From NCBI GenBank assembly GCA_024741835.1, contig JAENRP010000382.1, positions 1 to 32,795 on the forward strand: a stretch of DNA of 32,795 nt, read 5' to 3'. Origin of the DNA: Diplocarpon mali (Eukaryota; Ascomycota; Leotiomycetes; Helotiales; Drepanopezizaceae). A program made the position numbers and the translations under genes. Below the pieces are notes generated by a model. The model saw nothing but the letters and a program-made list of their open reading frames with translations, was not told the origin of the DNA and ran no database searches. Shown piece after piece: positions 1 to 10,480 of the stretch (the first letter of the stretch is position 1; the number at the start of each line of letters is the position of its first letter).

Positions 1-224
1 TCCTGGCTAGAGTATCAGAGCCAGGGATGGCTGCTCAACAGGCTATCGCATAAAAGGAAATAAAATAGACTAGATTATAAGAGTCCATTCGGGCAGTGGC
101 TACTTCGAGTGTCGATCGCATGGAAGTTATGCACTGTGGTTATCGATGGACCGACATTTTTAAACCATGTTAAAGAGTCTGTTATTTTCAGGCACGTCAG
201 ATCCATGATCTATAGTAGACATCA

Positions 225-1274
225 TTACTGCGCGACACTTAGTGATTCCGGCTCCTCATTTGCCATCGTTACAAGCTTGTCTCCAACTATCGTTGCCTCT
301 TTGCTTCGGAACTGCCGCATTAATTGGAGAAATTGGCTATTTTGGAACTTCGGGTTCTGGTCATGCGCTACAGCATCTAAAATCTGAGCAGCTGTTCTTG
401 ACAAGGCGTCTGGGTCATTTTGCAGCTCTCGCTCGCGTGCTTCTGGGTCCAGAGAATGTGAATCATAAATCCTATCCGCACCGATACGTTCTTGATCCAG
501 CAAGCCATTACTCTCCACTACGAGGCGTTTCGTCGATTCCTCAATAAGGATGTTCTGACCCAACTCAATTTCTTGTTCTTTGCTCGCATTTTGCAAAGGA
601 CCTGCCTCCTGTCTCATAGCCTCTGATTCCGCTTTCGCAGCCTCGTCAAAAGCTCGATCAAATGCGGCCTCATCAAATGCCTCAACTGACTGAGCTTGGT
701 GGGTCACCGATGCTTGCGCCTGAGGTCCAATAAATCCTCCCATGTGTTGGGGCGAGATACCAACACCAGTCATATGGTAGAATGGAGAGCTTTTGTGAAC
801 AGCAAATTTATCTAAACTCCCATTTTGGCTCTGCTGCTTCGCAAATTCTTGATGCCACTCGCCGCCATCTTGTCTTTGCTGTAGTTGGGGATTGTATGGT
901 TGTTGTTGCATTTGTGGAGGACTCGACAGTTGTAGTCTTTCAAAATCAGAAGCCCAGGAGGTTGGTCCAGGTTGTTGTTGTAAGTTTGAAGGAGTATGAG
1001 AGAAGCCTTGAGGTTGAAAGCTTTGATCTAAGGACAATTGTCCAGCTTGAAAGGCCTCGAAATCTGGGTCCAGAAAGCCTGCATTAGGGCCAGGAGAGGA
1101 ACGAAAACCCTCAAAGCAGTGTCAGCTTGAGGAATGACATGAGACGAGGAGGAATCTTACTTGTGAATGGGATTGTCTAGATATGAGTCGGTCTTGCTGT
1201 AAGGTTCGGTCGACAGTGCTATGCTTCTGGAAATTCTGCAAGGCATTTGAGGGCCCGCACAGAGATTCTGACAT
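225..1274 (-). CDS. pex20: Peroxin 20 (Pex20), PTS2 co-receptor
   Basis: Two exons, 1274-1161 and 1109-225, joined in phase across a 51-nt intron (1160-1110) with GTAAGA donor, CTGAC branch site and GAG acceptor; product 332 aa. The N-terminus MSESLCGPSNALQNF carries the conserved Cys-6 region typical of fungal Pex20. Exon 2 begins GFRSSPGPNAGFLDPDFEAFQ. Two WxxxF motifs (WASDF at about residues 90-94, WHQEF at about 123-127) fit the Pex14/Pex13-docking motifs of the Pex5/Pex20 family. The C-terminal block with LQLMRQFRS (about 298-306) matches the region that binds Pex7. In filamentous fungi Pex20 and Pex7 together carry PTS2 proteins to the peroxisome, and the N-terminal Cys is ubiquitinated for receptor recycling. 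The long uninterrupted frame alone starts inside exon 2, so the true start lies in the upstream exon. The gene is head to head with sec13. Motifs are seen directly; roles come from the family. Confidence 0.93.
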
Positions 1275-1685
1275 GATTGTCGATATGTATATGGATGTAT
1301 CGGATAAATACTCAAAGTCTTACTGTTTACTGAGAGCGAATTTGTTGCAATGAGCCGAGGCAAGTTAATAAAGACTACTTGTAACCGGGACCGTATCCGA
1401 AAGTGGCGATCCCAGTACTAAGAAGTGAGGGTACCTATCACTTGAATATGTGATGATCCGTATGTAAGGAACAAGAATCGCATAAAAGTGGTTCGAATTG
1501 AAGCCATGCAGTCACCATCTTCCCCGCGAAAGTGGAGGAAGGATGTCACAAGCCGAGAGTGGAGTTCCCTCGGCGAAACGTATATACGAGCCGACAAAAG
1601 CAGCCAACGACCAGCCTGCTAAACACTCTGATACAAGTGTCCTCCTACCACCTCTGGACCACGACATCCACCAAATTGTGTCAAG
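1275..1685. promoter_or_regulatory. Shared divergent promoter of pex20 and sec13
   Basis: This 411-bp gap separates the two start codons of pex20 (minus) and sec13 (plus), so both promoters and 5' leaders must lie in it. I see no clear TATA box. Short ORFs over 1498-1769 on both strands are not persuasive and probably reflect leader sequence. Confidence 0.6.
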
Positions 1686-2717
1686 ATGGCACAAGTTATT
1701 TCGAACTCTGGTCATGATGATATGATTGTGAGTCTTTCTTCTGAGAGAAAACCAGCCCTGCAGTCGCATTAGCGCATAACGTCTCGCAGAAATAGCTAAT
1801 CGTCCCTACAGCATGATGCGGTCCTAGATTACTACGGCCGGCGACTCGCGACTTGCTCTTCTGATAAGACAGTCAAGATATTCGAAGTTGAGGGGGAATC
1901 GCATCGTCTCACAGAAACGCTCAAAGGGTAAGTCCCTCCCTTGCTTGCCAAATCGTTCAACTAACAGTATCCAAGTCACGAAGGCGCGGTCTGGTCGGTA
2001 TCATGGGCGCATCCTAAATACGGCAATATTCTGGCTTCAGCGGGATATGACGGGAAGGTCTTTATCTGGCGCGAACAAGGCACGACATGGACCAAAGTCT
2101 TCGATTTCGCCCTACACACTGCCTCTGTGAACATCATCTCTTGGTCTCCCCACGAATCGGGCTGCTTACTCGCCTGCGCTTCCTCCGACGGCATGGTATC
2201 TGTTCTGGAATTCAAGGATAATTCGATGGACCATAAGATCTTTCATGCGCATGGCATCGGAGTCAATTCTGTCTCATGGGCGCCTAGCACGAGCCCCGGA
2301 TCGCTGGTCTCGAGTGCAGGTGGTCAGGGTGGCGTGAGAAGATTTGTCACTGGTGGCAGCGACAACATGCTGAGATTGTGGAGCTTTGATTCCGCATCAC
2401 AGAGTTATACGCAGGAACGTGAACCTCTGGTTGGCCACACGGATTGGGTTCGTGACGTTGCTTGGTCACCTACAGTGTTACAGAAGAGCTATATTGCGTC
2501 TGCCAGTCAAGACAAGACGGTTCGGATATGGACGAGTGATCCTAGTCAACCAGGAGTATGGAATAGTAAGGTGCTGAATTTCGAGGTGGTACTATGGAGA
2601 GTGAGCTGGAGTTTGAGCGGCAACGTTTTGGCTGTCAGTGCGGGAGATAATAAAGTTAGTCTCTGGAAGGAGAACCTGAGGGGCGAGTGGGAATGTGTTA
2701 AGACTATCGAAGAATGA
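1686..2717 (+). CDS. sec13: Sec13, WD40 protein of COPII coat and nuclear pore
   Basis: Three exons, 1686-1727, 1812-1927 and 1976-2717, give 299 aa, the usual Sec13 length. Intron 1 (1728-1811) has a GTGAGT donor; intron 2 (1928-1975, 48 nt) has GTAAGT and a CTAAC branch. The protein begins [20 protein letters not shown], the usual Sec13 opening. Six WD-like blades follow, among them [55 protein letters not shown] and [13 protein letters not shown]. Sec13 is a six-bladed open propeller completed by a blade from Sec31 (COPII vesicle coat) or Nup145C (nuclear pore), and is also in the SEA/GATOR complex. The 42-nt first exon is easily missed; without it the model would start at a false internal Met (2127). 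The stop after VKTIEE leaves a normal short tail. Confidence 0.95.
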
Positions 2718-3849
2718 ATAGGCTGGTTGGGCTCTTTCGTGCCTGGAGAACGAAAGGCCACGGCGTCATGGGGAACTAAAAGCTTGTAAGCTTAGCATTC
2801 GAATAGCAACAAAATACCCAAAGGTCCCAGTGCAAGGCACGGACTCCTCGTTTTCTTGATTTGTGAAATTGCACAGTGGAGCACTGCTCGGAAAGGCTTT
2901 TTGAAACTCATTTGATTGACATACTATATACTTGCTATATTTTTGACATTTATGTTTATGATCGATCACAATGTTTTCATATATAAATTATTTGCCTGGG
3001 AATCTTTATGATACCTCGAGGCCACCCACTCCAATAGATCCTAGGCTTCTGGACATCAATTACTCCTTCATCTGCACCCGCATCGGCTATTTACGGCCCT
3101 TGGGAAACATCTCCACTTTCAGCCGCCAAAACAAACATCTACTTGGCTCCTTGGATAAAGGCAATGGAATAGCCAAAGTTAGCACCCAGCATCATCTCGC
3201 ACGGCTCTGTATTTTATTTGGGCAAGCAACACTATTTGGATCTGCTTTTGCCTATCGAGGGATGATGAAATTGCGCCGAGGCAAGTAATAGGGGTTCTGG
3301 GAGCATGGATAACATGAATGGTTTTATGAATTCCTGAACATCACTGCTTATCATCACTGATACCTGAGAACTTTGCCTTCATATATTCATCCTGCCCGAG
3401 ATTGACACGAATGTCTTTGGGCGATGTGTCCATATTCATATCCCACTTGGCCGACTCGACTAAGTCATGATTCAAAGCTTTTCGATGAGACCGCTATGGT
3501 TTATCTCCCGGATTAGGACACTGTCCACCAGTGTTTTCAAGTAAATGCGCTGGAGACCTACCCGTAACTATGCAAATCTGGCCTTACATAGCAACTAGAT
3601 TTACTCTGGAAGCTCCTTCGTACTTTCATCTTCGCTGTGTCGAAAATCCGTAAGGAAGTCCTAAAGTCATCTTGACGTCACTGTTGCGGTGGCCACCAAG
3701 GTTGATCCCACGACCAGGCCATCATAATAGGACAATTGCGTCTCATATCATAATATACGGTGATGTCTCGTCGCAGCTGCTGCTCACGGCCTGGGATGTG
3801 GAATTGCTGGAAGACCAGCTTTGGCGTCTATCGCGATAAATCATGCCAT

Positions 3850-4080
3850 TCATATTACATCCTGAGTGTCACCATCCAGCAGGTCATATTGAACGGACTC
3901 TCCAACCATTGCAGGCACCGCGTGTGAAAGTACATAGGCTCGTCCAGAGTGATTGTGAGACGTCGCTATGCTCGTTGTTTTGGCGGTGATGTAAGGCTTG
4001 CCGAGGGCGCTGGCTGAAAGGGACGCCGCGGTAGAGGCATATTGCATGATGGCAGGTATCGAAGGAGGCGGATAAACTGC
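3850..4080 (-). pseudogene. Possible coding remnant, unidentified
   Basis: An open minus-strand frame reads AVYPPPSIPAIMQYASTAA, then a Thr/Ser-rich stretch, then VGESVQYDLLDGDTQDVI and a stop at 3850. Composition is protein-like rather than Arg/Ser shadow-like. Downstream, coding-like fragments such as AWSWDQPWWPPQQ (about 3680-3720) appear in another frame between stops, suggesting a decayed gene. I do not recognise the family, and chance cannot be excluded. Confidence 0.2.
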
Positions 4081-4380
4081 TTTGTTTCAGACCTGAACAG
4101 TTTCATTTACACGTTGAAGATCAGGATTACTTGTCGCTAGTTCCTGTTTCCTGGCCTTACTCTAGTCATCTCCCGCCAGCACTTATCCTCGGGCGCTAAA
4201 CGTCACCTACCCAGTCGGCAGAACTTTGGCCCTTGCCCGTTTCCTTCAAAATTTAAAGAGCTATATATCAATTTGAGCAAATTCCCTCCATCGGAAGGGT
4301 ATGGGCGCCACATTGAACGTGGTCGGGGCGAAATACCTTCTGGGAGGAAAGTCAAAGGACTTATAGGGTGGACCGAAGGC

Positions 4381-4467
4381 GACCGAAAGGGCGGCAAATC
4401 CGAGACAGCAAGCGCGAATTAAATGTAAACCCTCATAACCGACTGGGCTTTTCTTTTCCTTCGGAAG
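4381..4467 (+). repeat. Diverged direct repeat, copy 1
   Basis: This segment shares an ordered series of short words with 4863-4961: CGAAAGG(G)CGGCA, then CGCG followed by an A-rich stretch, AAAACCC or AAACCC, AACCGACT, and GGGCTTTTCTT followed by TCCxxxxGGAA-like ends. The order and spacing match with small indels, so this looks like an old duplication about 480 bp apart. No coding role is apparent. Confidence 0.45.
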
Positions 4468-4862
4468 TCTCTATTGCTGCTTGAAATAATTTTTGGGAAT
4501 AGCCATAGCTGTACTCTCAAGACTGTTGACCTGTTTTTACGCTGATTTCGAAGAGTGTTATCTTCTCTTTTTAAAGAAAAAACCAAATAAAAAAGCTCTC
4601 CTTATGTTCATGGTATCTGGTTTGAATCGGTCTCTCTTTCTTTTTGGCCGATTTTCGTCGCTCACTATGCTAAAACTATGCTTCGCTGAAGCTAGCACTC
4701 GGTACCCAACTGGTCGGTCGGTTCTTTATCGGGTCAACTCAAGAAATCGTCCCCGACACCAATATAATTGCAAGTAAGCAATTGCCATCACAACGAACGG
4801 CGTGGCGCAGTGTGCAGGCTCACCTGTCAGGGCAATCGCATTCGTGGGTTGGGCAATCGGTC

Positions 4863-4961
4863 GGTCGAAAGGCGGCAGCAAACCCGGATAAACAACAACG
4901 CGCGATCAAAAGTAAAACCCCAACCGACTTCGAAACCTGGGCTTTTCTTCTCCCGAAAGGG
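4863..4961 (+). repeat. Diverged direct repeat, copy 2
   Basis: Partner of 4381-4467, with the same word order including AACCGACT and GGGCTTTTCTT. A further GGTCGGTCGG word occurs nearby at about 4711-4720 and GGTCGGTCG at 4858-4866, so the whole 4.3-5.0 kb stretch may descend from one small repeat family. Confidence 0.45.
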
Positions 4962-5268
4962 ATTTCTTTTGCATGTTATACTACTTTTTGATCATTTTTG
5001 ATTCTTTTGTTCGGGAGCGCTCTCCTCGTTGAAGCGCTATCCCGATACCGGGCCTTCTGATATCTCGGACTTTTTGCTCCCAGAATCGCGGTTGCTTATT
5101 GCCTGGATTTTTTCTCTGATCTCTTCCGAGCTCTCGCCGGCAATTCCCAAACGCACAGAAAAGCGCTATCGTAACACTAAACCAATCTCTCTGCCATATT
5201 TTCAATCTGGAAGAGGCACCCCTTACCGTACAATGGCTCCATATACTGCGTCGGGATGAGCTTAAAGG

Positions 5269-5839
5269 TTGCCCAAAGATAGCTCAGCTTCAATCATCAT
5301 TATCATCTTGTGTGGAATCTCAGTTTCATGCTTAGATGTCCCCAGTACCGCCGAGAGTTTTGCTGAGAAAGCTGCGCCCGGGACCCTTTACCACCCTTCC
5401 AGTAGCACCTTCCGGTATATATCTGGCAATCTCGAAGCAGCATCAGGTGTCTCTCTATCAACTTTTCTGAAGCATCGACGAAACCATACTCTTCGGATAT
5501 CGTTTGCAACAAAGAGGGCATAGAGACTCCCTATCGTACGGGTATGGGATCTGGAGATACATCGACTTGACACTGCAAGCCGCACGCAGTCTCGGCAGAA
5601 GGGCTGCTAAGAGAAGATACCTACTTCATCTACCTCGAGTGTATTGGCCATATCAATCAACACTTGCACGACCTCGCCAAAAATCTCGTAGACTCCTCGA
5701 TCTTCGATCAGAAAAAGACTGCGTGAGCCAGTGGCAGCCAGTCCCTGCAACACATCCTTATACCAGCATATCTAAACGAACCCTATATCGTGTTGTCTCG
5801 GGTACATTTGGGAGAAGCATGATCCTGGTCGATACGTAA
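5269..5839 (-). pseudogene. Degenerate coding sequence, unidentified
   Basis: Read from 5822 downward the minus strand gives MLLPNVPETTRYRVRLDMLV and a stop. A shifted frame then gives YKDVLQGLAATGSRSLFLIE, continuing through DRGVYEIFGEVVQVLIDMAN and LEVDEVGIFS to a stop near 5609. A third segment, ISEEYGFVDASEKLIERHLM followed by LLRDCQIYTG, lies at about 5500-5400. The segments have natural, helix-like composition but sit in different frames separated by stops. That fits a gene with frameshifts, or one with introns I failed to place. The style recalls N-terminal helical domains of fungal STAND-type proteins, but I cannot assign it. Confidence 0.35.
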
Positions 5840-6241
5840 TCATAACACTGGGGGTTAGCTGTTACGACCATTTATGAGATCCATAGAGGTCGCCATTTCT
5901 CTATATTTTCAGCTGTTACGCAGGAGCGCCTTCAGAAGAGTTGTCAAAATTGCGCCCTTTTGTGCTTCGCTGGAAACCAAGCCCTTCTCCTTTTTCAAGA
6001 GGACGATATTTGGCCAGCCTCCCAATCACAGCGACTTGGACAATACTACGATATCATGGTGGGCCAAAAGAAAAAAAAAATACTTAGACCTCACATGAAT
6101 GCAAGGCGTTCAACTGAGGGTTCTAGATTTTATACCTATAGACACGCTCGGATGACAAGCTACGACCCACCACCAACCCCTCGACCATATATGCCTTGCC
6201 AATGCCTATCCATCCTCCACATCCATTCATATATTAAAGGA

Positions 6242-6256
6242 GTGTGTGTGTGTGTG
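6242..6256. repeat. GT dinucleotide run
   Basis: A short microsatellite of about seven GT units lies downstream of the F-box gene's stop. Confidence 0.8.
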
Positions 6257-6555
6257 CGTCGAAATGACAAGAAGATGCAAATGTTTTCTGATTGATAAGA
6301 ACGAAAAGAAAAATGATGGTTGCCTGTCAAAAAGAACCTGTATCTTGCTGCAATAAACAAGCAAGCGCAAGATACGAGTAGTTTTTCGTAGCCGCAAATA
6401 CTTCGAGTACAAGCAGGTTGACGTGGCTGAGCAATTCGTTGCTGATTCGGTGGTTCCTACACGCAGTAGATACGCAGTTGCTGTTGGAATTTTCCGATTT
6501 AGCGAGTTGTACTCAGTCGAGAGCTAGCTTGACTCGAAAGAAAAGGCACCGAGAA

Positions 6556-8688
6556 TCATTCCGGAACAACAATCTGTTCTTGAAGCGTATCTAAGAACTT
6601 GAAAGCTTCCTGCTCTTCGATCAAGTCAGTAGTACCACCGCGGTCAACATTCCACCAAATGAATGGACCGGATGTGGTGTCGACGTTATTTGGGTCATCT
6701 CTCGCTGGCCACCAACGACCAACGATGATCCTACCTCCTGGCAGTACAACGCCTTCGTATGCCCATACCTGTGCTGAATCGTATACATGATCTTCATTTT
6801 GGTCCACTTGGGTATAGAACTTCATCATCGAGATACGTTGAAAGCCATGAAACCCTTGCTGCAATGTCAAGGCATGAACACGACCAAAGAAGTGCCCTCT
6901 CCTTGACCCTCTACAGCTACCCCAGAATTGTCGAACACCAGGCCTTTGGTTTGTGGGGACATTGTGGCGCTTGGCACGACGCAGTTGCTCGGGGTCTTCG
7001 AAAGGGTTGCTGCAAAGAATTCTCTCCCAATCTTGCGGCCATTTATAGTGAGAATTTTGGACGTTGTCGAAGAACATGTCGATGTCCTAGGATCGTGTCA
7101 GTGGACTTCCTCTTGAAGGGAAATTTTTCACCGACCTGGAAAGACTCGTTTCCATCCAGGGCATCTTGGTGGATGATGCTTTTCTTTCCATCCCAGTTCC
7201 TCAAGCTGGCCAAAGACGAATTTTCCATGTACACTGGCGCTAGTCAGCAAATCCGACTACACAAGAGGCATACGGTCTTACTGTAGGCTCCCTTCCAATG
7301 GCGCGCCAGTGGCTGAGTCCCTGCTTTGATATTACCGACCCAGAACTGAGGAAGCTGGTCAACCTCGAGCTCTTTGTAGTCGTGGGCCATCAGACCCTCT
7401 CCTTCGGATTTGAAGTGGTACTTGAAAAAATTGACAACGTGAAGAAGCCATCGCACATTGACATCTTGCTTAAAGAACCCGGTGCATATTGGCTGACTGC
7501 AAGGGCGCGAGTATGCATGATATTGAGAAATGTCGAAGTGGTTGACATTTCGATTGCAGAACTCGTGGTGAAGGGAGAACGGAGTTAGGCAGAGTTGTAC
7601 GACATAGATTAGGGTCTTGTCCTTGGTTGCTGTAACAACCTGCCTCGAATTGTAAGCCGTGTTGACGTCCTTGTCGAAGCTGGTGTTGAATATGGAGTCA
7701 ACTATGTCGAGGTAGGAAAGCCCATTACCAGTAAGCAAGTCCGCGATGTACGATAGGTTCAGACCTCGGACTACCTGCTTGCCGTTACCATCACTAGTCA
7801 TGGAAGCTTTCGAGTCTGTTTGGATTGTCAGCAGTCTCTTTGCGATTAACAAGCTACATCCAGACTTACCTAGCAGCAGGCCCTGGATGACTTCGATAGC
7901 GTTCTTCTGGTTGTAAACCTGCACTTTCTGCATCTCCTTGTCGAGTCGGCCCAATCCAAGCCCCTTGAGATCAAAAGCAACCCAATTTTGACAGACATCT
8001 CTTCTGAAAGCGTACCTCCACGTCAACTCCTTTGGTTGCAAACCTATAACTTCGTCGAAAAACTGTAAGAAGCGCATACGCCAAACACTGGGGTTGATGG
8101 CAAAGCCAGTCTTCTTGCAGATCAAGGCGTAACTCATGATATCTCGGTCTTTGGGGAGGAAGAGCGCTATATATTGATGAATCTATATCAAGGTGAGCTA
8201 GCCAGATGCCATGAGGTTAAAAGGGTGGGCTAATGTGCTTTTCAAAGGTAAACTCTTCAGAAGACTGGCTCTTCATGTCGCGGAATCACGCACAACGTTG
8301 CGGAGCTGAAACCGAATTCCCCAGGGAGCAAACTTTCTGGCAGATTGAAGCGAAGAAAAAAGAACGGTGAAATACGCACCTCAAGTGGCAAGTTCTTGAA
8401 AGCCTTTGAGTCTCCAGACTCGTTGGCCATGATTCTGGCAGTGGAAGATCCCGGCGACATTCCGCTGTTTATTTCGCCGTACATATTGTACTCGTCCTCG
8501 TCAATATCTTTCACCGAACTGCCATTGCTGGTATGTCTCGGGGATATGATGGCTCTCTTGAAGTAAGCTCCGCTAGGAATTCCAGACCGTGTTTTGTGTG
8601 GGGTCACTGGACTTCCGATATTCCATTCAGGCCCCGTCTTCAAGAATGCCTTCTGCTCTCTTACTCTGGCTCTGGTCATTCTGGACAT
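6556..8688 (-). CDS. F-box domain protein, fungal GRWW-tail type
   Basis: Five exons are inferred: 8688-8380, 8182-7870, 7815-7282, 7233-7136 and 7086-6556, giving 594 aa with all phases agreeing. An N-terminal F-box spans exons 1-2: LPLE (100-103) continues as IHQYIALFLPKDRDIMSYAL, and then FAINPSVWRMRF. The C-terminal part has VVLPGGRIIVGRWW and SGPFIWWNVD, a motif pair I associate with a family of fungal F-box proteins. F-box proteins recruit substrates to SCF ubiquitin ligases through Skp1; the substrate here is unknown. Introns: 197 nt (long for this window), 54 nt (GTAAGT donor, a multiple of three, so it reads through without a stop), 48 nt and 49 nt. The third intron has two possible acceptors 6 nt apart; I prefer the distal one because the CTGAC branch site is too close to the other. 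The ATG at 8688 is the first in frame; an upstream TTG continues the frame. Confidence 0.85.
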
Positions 8689-10480
8689 ATCTTCGACTAG
8701 ATACAACGTTTCTTTGGACGGGGATTCGAATGAAATTGCGGAAGCAAGTGGGTTTTGGACTCTGCAAGTGCAGACGCTAGGTCACGTCAGTGACTCTCTT
8801 TCGTCGATTCCGGAGCATTGTATCAACCCACCGAATTGCGATACTTCAGTAATGCCGAGAGGTTATCTGGTTGCCTGAAAAAGCGAATGCGAATGCTGAG
8901 ATGCTAGAGCGAGCTGGTGGTGGGGCTTGTCAGTTCCGTCCTTGGGAACCAGGGAGGTAGTGGCACTGCGGTGCACCGGGGTATCGTTGTCTTGATGGGG
9001 CTTGGAGGTTCTAGTGGATGAAAAGTCGTTGAGAAGGAAAGATGCTGCAAGGATACAAACCAAAGAGATGGATTGTGCGAGGTCGTCGGGCGAGGCTGGG
9101 AGCGAGGAGTGAATACGGATGAGGGCCGGAAAATGAAGGTCGGCACGATTCTCTGTAGCAGGTTCGAGGAGGTTGGGATTTGGAAGTTGAAGCTGCAAAG
9201 GACCTTGATAAGTCTTTGGATTCTCGATACGCGTGAGCGTCTGCTCAGAGTAATGATCGGGCTTGGGTTGGAGTTTCGAAAAGGAGGAAAGGCGAACAGA
9301 CGGGAGCGAAATGCCCTCAGCTTGGCAGGACAATACTACCGGGCGCGACGACCACATCCAGAAGAGAGAAAAGCAGCCAGAATGCTCTCGCTCGCGTCCC
9401 TACAGTTACTCATTCATCATAGATTCTCCGAACAGGACTCACGCAGTGATTCATCACCAGACCAAAGACTTGCTTCAGTAAAACTCGTTCACCCCGGCCA
9501 CAGTCATGAGCCAGATCTTTGATATTTGGGCTCACCGACAGTATTTTCAGAAAACCTTTTCGATTTCAAAGCTCCATGAGCTAGCCAGTACTTGGACTTC
9601 CCATTCTCCACGCATAATTAACAAGTAGTCTTTTACTTTGTGTGTATATCAATATATATTTGGCAGTACTATCACGTTTGTTGGCAAGAAAATCAGGCAA
9701 GACGACGATGATTACTTGTGGATGGCCGAAGGGCGCGAATGAACAAAGACAGGCCAAGGCAGTCAGCCTGTCACGCAATCGGATACCGAATTCCAGTCCC
9801 TCTCATCGGCGCATCACTAGCATCCATCACCAGAAGCCCCGACAGAAGAATCAAGCAGACATCACGTGCCCCCGCGTGTCGGGGCGCTCTTGGCAACAGG
9901 TCCCGGCTCGGCACCAAGATCAAGCTTCTGCCGTTGCCGACGCCTTATCTCCTCCCCGCAGCCGCTCTCAGGTTCCCCAGCTGTCTGCAGCTCGTGACTT
10001 GCTGACTACACGGACACTCTGGACAGCGAAACGCCGAAACCCTCGTCCTCGATCATGATAAGGCCAAAAGAAACAGCAAATCAGAACGGCGTCCGTCGGT
10101 CTTACTTCCATTATCGGAATGGATCGGAGACCAACGTCGCGAAATGAAGACCGATCGCGCTGGTACCCTGTGTCGAGACCGTACTCTTGTGTACTGCGTA
10201 TGCCGATGCTGACGCCGGAGCCACCACTTCCAAGTTGCTTCAAAGTTCCAAAGTGGGCCCAATAGAAGCTGTCATGCACTCGACCCTCCAATTGCCCGAC
10301 AGGAAATTCTCCACCTTGGAGATGGATACCACAGGGGGCGTTGGTATTTGACCATCTCAATTCCCTCCTTGCGTGTGTGCATTTCTGCTTTATTACTGAT
10401 TTTCCTCCTAGATCTACTCTCGGTCGAGGCATACCTGTCTTATGCGCTTCTGTTGAGAATTCAGGTTTAAGCCCAGTAAA
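8689..10480. other. Intergenic region between F-box gene and MFS transporter
   Basis: This 1.8-kb interval holds the divergent promoters of the F-box gene (minus) and the MFS gene (plus). Open frames such as 8863-9357 and 9968-10663 on the minus strand are rich in Ser, Pro and Arg, lack recognisable domains and overlap competing frames, so I read them as chance. The stretch before the MFS start is pyrimidine-rich, as expected for a fungal leader. Confidence 0.55.

Larger units (their letters stand above)
2718..6555. other. Gene-poor interval between sec13 and the F-box gene
   Basis: About 3.8 kb lies between the 3' ends of sec13 (plus) and the F-box gene (minus). Open frames are short (60-111 codons), overlap on both strands and match no family I know. 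Four things can be pointed to: a possible remnant at 3850-4080, a diverged direct duplication (4381-4467 and 4863-4961), a damaged coding-like stretch at 5269-5839, and a GT run at 6242. The remainder shows nothing I can interpret. Confidence 0.5.

Noticed and set aside
4493..5001. Several short plus-strand frames in the gene-poor interval
   Set aside because: Low-complexity and overlapping; the duplication in this region explains the shared words better than coding does.
8863..9357. A 164-codon minus-strand frame upstream of the F-box gene
   Set aside because: Ser/Pro-rich, no motif, overlapped by a competing plus frame; more likely promoter and leader sequence.
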